64,000 nt of DNA from Asterias amurensis (taxonomy: Eukaryota > Echinodermata > Asteroidea > Forcipulatida > Asteriidae), in NCBI RefSeq assembly GCF_032118995.1, contig NC_092668.1:10209501-10273500 (forward strand), read 5' to 3'. A program made the position numbers and the translations under genes. The notes beneath the pieces were generated by a model. It made no database searches and had not been told where the DNA came from. It worked only from the letters and a program-made list of their open reading frames with translations. This document shows positions 57,938-64,000 of this stretch, piece by piece; position 1 is the first letter of the stretch, and every line of letters begins with the position of its first letter.

Positions 57938-58660
57938 GTAAGCCTTTGGTTTTTATTTTAACATTTGAAAATGGGGGGAATTGCACAACCAATATTAATT
58001 GGTCATTCATTAGTTTATGCAAAATGAGGCTGAGCATTAACATTCCTTTTGGCTCACCAACCCCAGCCCAAGATTGGGTAAATCAAACTTGGCAAAGCAT
58101 TGTGTAGCGTTGTCTGTTTCTTTGGAGGTTTATTTACACACAACCAGTCATGAAATTACACAAAACAGAAACCTAAGCCAGAGAGCGCCCTCTCCAGGGA
58201 GCAGACACGATCGGCTTGTCTGGGCCACTAGCGTTGCTCCGAAAGGGATTCGTGCTGGCGCCCCCTACCGGTCGATCGGCACTGCTGCTACAATTGGTTG
58301 ACCAGACCTAATGAAAAATAGAGAACCCTTGCACTAGAATGAAAAATTTATGACAATTTATAAAATGTTTTGGGACTGTAAAACACAAAACTAAACATGA
58401 GCTAAGCAAGGACACCAAATGAAACCATCGAAGAACAAATTATTCAACTCCTCTTGGATAACATTGAACTAACTCTTCAAAGCCAAGTTATAATTTTGTT
58501 AGTAAAAAATTAGAGACGCATTAAATGCTTGTCATTCCTCTGCTTTTTCTTCTCATGATAAATGCTTGTACTCTTTTCATCATTATTGTTATTTATAAAA
58601 CATCTTTGCCTCCTTGATTTCTAAGTCGTTCTGATATTCTAAATACGACAGATATTGCAG
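57938..58660 (+). other. Gene B intron with a unique insertion
   Basis: 57938-58075 is paralogous to the inverted segment at 41340-41460. About 58105-58300 is GC-richer (cagagagcgccctctccagg, gcgccccctaccggtcgat) and looks like a repeat insertion with no recognised coding content. Confidence 0.5.
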
Positions 58661-58756
58661 GTATTGAGCAACCAATTGAAACTGAGCAACTAGTGGATAG
58701 TGAACATGAAGATAGTGGACAACCTTTGGTTATAGAACATACAGTAGGTGAACAAA
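58661..58756 (+). CDS. Gene B acidic linker exon 7
   Basis: Thirty-two codons, acceptor atattgcag, donor A|GTGAGT, phase 1: GIEQPIETEQLVDSEHED, SGQPLVIEHTVGEQ. Joins in frame to the cassette 3 C exon. Confidence 0.77.
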
Positions 58757-59902
58757 GTGAGTGGATATCAAAGATGCAAGAAAATCTCATCGTTTTTGCC
58801 CTCGGTGTTGTTACCTCGGCAAAACCAAGAACTTAGAAAGGAGCATATTGCAGAAAATTTTGTTCTGAGACTAAAATAACACAAAAAAGACTTGAAGTTT
58901 ATTCTGTTTTGTAACAAAATGCCACAGCTTGTGTTTTTGTGTGAGTCAGCATGAAACAATTATTGCCTGGTGCCAAATACTATCGTGTTATGGGCCAACG
59001 GCAAACGGTAGAAAGAACATTAATTGGGCAGACCATATAAACGCCTTGGGCACATCAAACCCAACCCAAGAGTGGGAAAACAAAACTCATTCAAGAGTTG
59101 TTGGACCAGACAAAAAAAGTAGAAAAAACTAATAACAATATTAGACATTTTCGTGTTATTGATGATTTTGGAAACAAAATGTAGAAAAGTGCAACACAAT
59201 GCTTAAGAAAGAAAAATAACACTATTTTTGTTTGCAAATTAATTCCAAACAAGTAATGTTCAAGGCAACTGTTAAGCCATGAGCTAAACCAACAAATAAA
59301 TGAAAATGTTGAAGAACAGAATTTTCAACTCTCTTTTGGACAGCTTTTAAGTTTTGAAAAGCCAAGTTCTGAAGTTACATTTTTCAACAAAATGAAGATT
59401 CATTCAATATGGCAACCTCCTTTTTTTTTCACGGTTAATATTTCTACTGCTTTCATCATTATCTACTATTTATTTTTGATATTCAAAAGAATTGAAACCG
59501 ACTGACAGCATTTCCTCCATTGAATGTTCAAGTCATTGATTGGATTGAAAGAGTTTCGGTTCGCTGTGTTTTAGTACACTTTTGTTAATCTTGGCCCGCA
59601 GCTTGAACTGGGAATTGTCTCTATTCCTAATTCCCTGCTGTTCCCTCTCTAACCCCATTACCTGTTCTTACCCTCATCTCTCATTATTATGTTCCCTGTT
59701 GCATGCTTGTTGTATCCAAACCTTGCCGTCAGTAATCTTCATTCAGGACCAGTACTTTAGTTGCTGTTTAGCCTGTATGCATACAGGTAGTTAATTTGTT
59801 TATTGTTTTCCTGTAGATAAACTTTTGTTTGCAAATATTGTACTTTGTGAAGTGGCCCATTAAATATCAATAATAATAATCAAAATTCTAAAATTTTGCT
59901 AG
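58757..59902 (+). other. Gene B intron before cassette 3
   Basis: Paralogous to 55543-56752 throughout, including gcttgaactgggaattgtc near 59600. The frame at 59582-59794 recurs at 56421 but is pyrimidine-rich intron sequence, not a supported exon. Confidence 0.6.
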
Positions 59903-60028
59903 ATCCATCTTCCAAGCTAGACTGTTCAACTGTGCGTTGCAAATTGGCAAGAACCAAGCTCCCCCCTCTGTGCCGATCGATTGTTTTACCAGGGGAATGT
60001 TGTGCTGATGGTATGGTGTGTGAAGAAC
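59903..60028 (+). CDS. Cassette 3 6-Cys exon (C)
   Basis: Forty-two codons from a ttttgctag acceptor (a second AG at 59920 would give a shorter exon matching the other cassettes), donor C|GTAAGT, phase 1. Six cysteines: LDCSTVRC, LPPLCRSIVLPGECC, VCEE. Five residues between CC and the last cysteine are deleted relative to the other copies (ECCADGMVCEE), and Trp in CRWIV is Ser. Confidence 0.78.
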
Positions 60029-60034
60029 GTAAGT

Positions 60035-60225
60035 TTGTATCATACTCTTTGGGATTTTCTTTGATATCATTAAACTCCCTATACATAAGGCCTTTGTTAG
60101 AACACCTTGTTGATTATCATGATTTAAAGGCGGGAGAAATGTTTACGCCTCTCTGCTATACAACCAAGTGGTAACTTGGCAGAAGTATTTAAAACCGAGA
60201 TGGGCCTCAAGTTCTTAAAAAATTA
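60035..60225 (+). mobile_element. L1/Tx1-like 3' fragment, cassette 3 copy (best preserved)
   Basis: The plus-strand frame still reads YIRPLLEHLVDYHDLK and FTPLCYTTKW, close to the LINE end at 37619-37740. It starts within about 15-30 bp of the C exon donor. Confidence 0.85.
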
Positions 60226-60279
60226 CCAAGTTTTTCAATACTGTTTATGTTATTTTATTTTGTTTGTGGTATTTTCCAG

Positions 60280-60462
60280 CTCTCTCTGATTGCCCAATCG
60301 CTGTGAGTGTCCCAGAATCCTGTCCTGATGATCTGTGTTTGAAGGCAACCTGCGAGAGTCACCCTGAAGCTAAATGTGTCATCAGTCGCTGTGGAGGATG
60401 CTTTACCAAGTTCTTTGATGATAGTGGCACAGTTATTGAGGAATGCAGCAAGGATTTTGCCA
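60280..60462 (+). CDS. Cassette 3 8-Cys exon (A)
   Basis: Sixty-one codons, phase 1, donor A|GTAAGT. Protein as in cassette 2 except AKCVISRC against AKCIISRC. Confidence 0.9.
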
Positions 60463-61001
60463 GTAAGTTTCTGTTGAAGCAATCTAGACACTAAATAAAA
60501 ATTCAAAAGCAATTCAAATGTTTTGGTGTTTGTATGTTTCTCTCAGTACGTCTGCTTAAGATACAGTATTTTGGTTTAACAAAAATGAAATGACTGCACT
60601 GGTGTAAATACATAAATATAGAGGAATAGATGACTTTAGACCATAGTAATAGAGCTTGGGTCCTTTTAGGTACCAGTGAAACTCAGTTCTTAGACCAATT
60701 ATGGACAAACTTTTGTCCATTTTATGACTTGTTTTTACATACTATATGGTGTAGCAGTTTATTTCAAATACCACACCAAATAAACGGACCAGTAAAAAAG
60801 CTAAAAAATAAAGCTATTAAAATAGAAAAGGCTCCTTTACTTGCAGGACACACGGTGCAGTGAAGCAATCAGTGGCCTTTCTTTAAATTGATTTAATTTC
60901 GGTATTTTCCCACTGTTTATGTGTGGTCTTGGTTATTTCTAAGTATGTGGTGCAATTGAACTAGTCCTGGTTCTCAACGTGTTTTGATGATTTGATTACA
61001 G

Positions 61002-61187
61002 ATAAAACCACGATGTGTCCACCACCACCAGATACCATGTCTTGTATTTCACCTCCTTGTGCATACGGGCAACACTGTAAAGCTTATCCAGACGCTATTT
61101 GTCATTCCACTTACTGTAGTTATGAATGTGGTCTTCCTGAGATATTCCATGATAAATACAACAACGAGATCAAGGATTGCTCTATTG
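61002..61187 (+). CDS. Cassette 3 8-Cys exon (B) with GC donor
   Basis: Sixty-two codons, phase 1: MCPPPPDTMSC and the rest as in cassette 2. Donor G|GCAAGT at 61188. Confidence 0.85.
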
Positions 61188-61593
61188 GCAAGTGATGAGT
61201 TTTTATCAGTATCTTATGGATTGAGATGTACATATTCCTAAGTTGTTAATGTAACATATGAGCTTGTCATGGTAGTTGACTGATTGCTTTAAAAGTGTGG
61301 AAAAAACCTAAATTTTTGTCAGAGTTTATTTCCAGTTTTGTGTCTGCAACAAATAATAATCAACAGTCTCTATCATCCCCAAAAATAAACAATCTCATGT
61401 TAACTTAGACAAAAAACAGTTATTTTCACAACTGGGGAACACAGATCACATTTTCTTGATTCTTACAATGCTTTTTTTAAAGCTTATTAATACTTTTGTA
61501 AATCAATATAGGCTAATGTTTTTTTTTTAATTTTCCAAATGTACTTCAGGACCGATGATGTAATGTTTTTTAATTCTCGGTCTTCTTTTGTAG

Positions 61594-61743
61594 AGGGCTT
61601 CAAGAACAAATGTGAAGAAATGGGTCCCTGCGAAGATCCCCCAGCAGGCGTTCTTCCTGCTAACTCTCTCTGCCGATGGATTGTCCAACCAGAAGAATGC
61701 TGCCCTCGGGATTATGGTCCTAATGGTTTTGTGTGTGAAGAGC
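61594..61743 (+). CDS. Cassette 3 6-Cys exon (D)
   Basis: Fifty codons, phase 1. Same as cassette 2 except DPPAGVLP against DPPEGVLP. Confidence 0.87.
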
Positions 61744-61897
61744 GTAAGTCTTGCCCATTCACATCAACCAAGACTGTTGATATCTTAAAGCTGCGCAGAG
61801 ACAGTGGGATAGTCTCAGAACAAATACCTTTAACAAATAAATGTTTAAATTGATGGCAATTGTAAAGAGTCATAACTTGTTTGCATTCTCTGTACAG

Positions 61898-62086
61898 CAA
61901 TATCAGCTTGCGGTGATGGAGTCAATACAGTGCAACTAGATTGTCCAGATAACTTGTGCCAGAGAGCAACATGTGAGAACCACCCTGGTGCTAAATGTAA
62001 GATCAGTCACTGTGGAAAATGCCACACTGTCTTCTACGACAACGATGGTAACAAGGTGGACTGTGGAAACAACCCTGTGGAAAGTG
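61898..62086 (+). CDS. Cassette 3 8-Cys exon (A2)
   Basis: Sixty-three codons, phase 1, protein identical to cassette 1 (GVNTVQLD). Confidence 0.9.
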
Positions 62087-62547
62087 GTAAGACACAAGGG
62101 TGGTAACATGCACTTTAGAGCACAAAAATTGAGTTACATGTATACATTATTAAGTCAGAGTTTTAACCATAGCACTCGAAAAGTCAACATTTGTATACAT
62201 GTACTACATGTAGTAACCAGTCCCAAGATAAGACATGTCCTAATCTCTTTATGAAATCGACCCCTAGTCTGTTAAATTATTTATTAGGTGGCTTTTTGAA
62301 ATTTTGGTGTTTCAACTATGTTGCATACAGCTTTGTGAAAAGCATTTCAAAAAGACAACATTGACTCATAGTTTTAATTTATTAATTTTAGTTTTAGTTG
62401 TTTTTTAAAACAATGCAGTTGTTTCAACCAAATTGTAACAGAAACTTGGGTAGGCCATTAGGTAGGCTCAAATACAAGACTTCATAAAAGTGAAAACATT
62501 TTTTTTTTTAGGAAGGGGCATTTGTTTTTAAAAAGATTTCTAGAGTT

Positions 62548-62646
62548 AAATTAAACTTAAAACCAGAAGTGATTAATCAAAATTAAACTTAAAACCAGAA
62601 GTGATTAATCAAAATTAAACTTAAAACCAGAAGTGATTAATCAAAA
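62548..62646 (+). repeat. 32-bp tandem repeat, 3 copies
   Basis: Unit aaaaccagaagtgattaatc with a linker, three copies inside the intron before the cassette 3 B2 exon; single-copy in cassettes 1 and 2. Confidence 0.9.
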
Positions 62647-62779
62647 AAAAAACTGACTGTGTATGAACTGGGTCAGTGAAATTGACCTCGGGGTCATATC
62701 TTTCAGGTCACTTTACTCTGAAGACCAGAACTACATGGTTTCAAAATAACTTGATTCTGATCTTAATACTTCTTTTCAG

Positions 62780-62983
62780 ATACATACTGCCCACGAAATG
62801 AATGGGGGCGTTGTTCAGAACCTGCGTGTCCCATCCCCATACTACCTCTGCCTGGGTTGATATTGATATGTCCCAGGTGCTTCTTGGACTGGTGTGATTC
62901 TTGCAAGGCATATAACTTTGATGCAGAGTTTAAACTAATGGATTGTGACAAAGAATCTTGCAAATGTACAATGTTAATTAAAG
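62780..62983 (+). CDS. Cassette 3 10-Cys exon (B2)
   Basis: Sixty-eight codons, phase 1, ten cysteines. Follows cassette 1 (NEWGRCSE, ILPLP) with two notable changes: WCDSC as in cassette 2 and a final Glu-to-Lys (MLIK). Confidence 0.85.
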
Positions 62984-63847
62984 GTAAAGCTTTAAAATGA
63001 GGTTCAACATGATTAATACAGAAAATACCCGCTTGTCTTGTTCTCATAAATAAGTTCAGTCGCAACAGTTACAGTGAGTGAAAGGGAGCATGAGCAGACA
63101 AAGTTTACAATGGTTTTGGAAAGAAGAGGTGTGCATCTTTCCAATAGCAGTAAAATAAAACAAGGGTGCCCTTAATTATGCATTGTCTTCAGGGTGGAAT
63201 GAAAAGATCTGGAATGCCAAACACCTGGGTACCTTATTGTTGTGTACAAAAAAGTGTTTTGAGTTTAAAGATAAAGCTGCAGAACCCAAAGCCATCAAAT
63301 TTCATGCTATTGTGGCATAAATGCCAAGATTTAGCTAGAAACAAGTCCCAGTTGTCAATACTTTTGCTTTAATTGCAAAGTGGAAATATAGACTGAAAAT
63401 AAGGTGGGGCATATAATCCTCTTTTGAACACAAATCCCATCCATAGAGAAGGCAGATCAAACTCGGCCAAGCATTTGTGGGTCAGACCTAACAAAAAAAC
63501 AATTACTTAGTGGTGTTATTGAGGTTTAAAAAAAATTGAAGAAAAATGCATCAACATTATGCACAAAACTAATCCCTTGCACTAGCTTTGCAAATTTATG
63601 GCAAAAACAAAAAGGTGTTTAGGAACTGTACAAACACAACACTTGAGCTTAAGACATCAAATGAAAGTTTGGAAGAAAACATATTCATGTCTCTTTTGAA
63701 TATAAAAAAAAGTCTTTGAAGTCCTTTTTGTCTTTGCTTTTCTTCTCACAATAACTGCTTGAACTGCTTTCATCATTACTGATAAAACATCTTTGCCTCC
63801 TTGATTTCCAAGTCATTCTGATATTCTAAATATTGCATATTTTGCAG

Positions 63848-63943
63848 GTACTGAACAACCAGTTGATACTGAACAACCAGTGGTTAGTGAACAAGTAGAT
63901 AGTGAACCACCAATAGTTATGGAACATTCAGTAGGTGAACCAA
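63848..63943 (+). CDS. Gene B acidic linker exon 8 (last exon in window)
   Basis: Thirty-two codons, acceptor ttttgcag, donor A|GTGAGT, phase 1: GTEQPVDTEQPVVSEQVD, SEPPIVMEHSVGEP. The donor shows that the gene continues beyond 64 kb. Confidence 0.77.
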
Positions 63944-64000
63944 GTGAGTAGAAATCAAAGATGCAAGAAAATCAGTGTTAACGACATCATGTTTATACAA

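Larger units (their letters stand above)
20086..63943 (+). other. Gene B: very large modular cysteine-rich secreted protein (gene model, continues past window)
   Basis: The model strings together a signal-peptide exon and at least 34 module or linker exons on one strand. It includes 6-Cys exons, 8-Cys exons, VWC exons, acidic linker exons and one 4.3-kb repeat exon. All internal exons have phase 1 at both ends and lengths divisible by three, and neighbouring exons join in frame. No terminal stop or polyadenylation site is seen by 64 kb. Predicted product: a secreted protein of several thousand residues with disulfide-rich modules separated by Glu-rich linkers. A matrix, mucus or adhesive role is inference. 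It could also be two or more adjacent genes, since no transcript data join the parts across the 33.8-42.4 kb gap. Confidence 0.6.
59880..63943 (+). repeat. Cassette 3
   Basis: Same exon order. Its first half (C to D) follows cassette 2, for example the A and B exons and the 60463-60850 intron; its second half (A2 to B2) follows cassette 1. Introns of 300-860 bp hold no other feature except a three-copy 32-bp tandem repeat at about 62548-62646, seen only here. Confidence 0.88.

Noticed and set aside
56421..59794. Hydrophobic frames at 56421-56612 and 59582-59794 that are nearly the same
   Set aside because: They lie in duplicated intron sequence; pyrimidine-rich, with no phase-1 splice borders. 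Their conservation follows from segmental duplication.
47278..62254. 93-codon frames at 47278, 52616 and 61973 (RTTLVLNVRSVTVEN style)
   Set aside because: They are +1 shadows of the A2 8-Cys exons; the cysteine-rich frame is the one with consistent splice phase.
47991..63065. 100-codon minus-strand frames opposite the B2 exons (47991, 53298, 62763)
   Set aside because: Antisense shadows of the 10-Cys exons, conserved only because the exons are duplicated.
1..64000. CRISPR arrays, bacterial operons, rRNA genes
   Set aside because: None seen. The tandem arrays have no spacers of CRISPR type, and the tRNA-like segments are parts of SINEs rather than complete tRNA genes.

Overview
The window is animal genomic DNA. 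It has intron-split coding exons with consensus splice sites, dispersed CR1/L2-like, RTE-like and L1/Tx1-like LINE fragments, tRNA-derived SINEs, many palindromic MITEs and minisatellites, and no bacterial-style operons. The repeat mix and the secreted cysteine-rich modular proteins suggest a marine invertebrate deuterostome, probably an echinoderm (a sea star is my best guess, low confidence). All genuine coding exons I can support lie on the + strand and belong to one family of secreted, cysteine-rich modular proteins.

Layout. 0-4 kb holds repeats, including a 1.5-kb palindromic TTAA-flanked element carrying satellite arrays in inverted orientation. 4.1-13.2 kb is gene A, a short secreted protein: a signal-peptide exon, one 8-Cys module exon, and a second 8-Cys module exon ending in a stop; its long first intron holds nested LINEs. 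13.2-20 kb is repeat-rich with no convincing gene. 20.1 kb to beyond the right edge is gene B, a large gene starting with a near-copy of gene A's signal-peptide exon. Its exons run: 6-Cys module, 8-Cys module, a 4.3-kb exon (8-Cys module plus 23 Glu/Gln-rich repeats of 45-71 residues), and three von Willebrand factor C (VWC) exons. A fourth VWC exon is broken by an L2/CR1 insertion. A transposon-filled gap follows (33.8-42.4 kb) with a 1.3-kb DNA transposon having 38-bp terminal inverted repeats and an 8-bp target duplication, a nested LINE pair, and an inverted, damaged VWC exon. Then come short acidic linker exons and three copies of a six-exon cassette (6-Cys, 8-Cys, 8-Cys, 6-Cys, 8-Cys, 10-Cys) at 44.2-48.2, 50.2-53.5 and 59.9-63.0 kb, separated by acidic linker exons and another VWC exon at 57.7 kb. 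The gene has not ended at 64 kb.

Every internal exon of gene B is bounded by phase-1 introns and is a multiple of 3 bp, so exons can be duplicated, lost or skipped without breaking the frame. The three cassettes, a cassette whose first exon is replaced by a 74-bp satellite, a half-deleted linker exon, and a mosaic third cassette all show that the locus is actively reshaped by unequal exchange. The predicted product is a very large secreted, disulfide-rich protein with strongly acidic repetitive linkers. A matrix, mucus or adhesive role is inference; no function can be read from the sequence. The most interesting system here is this expanding modular gene and the mobile elements that record its duplication history.
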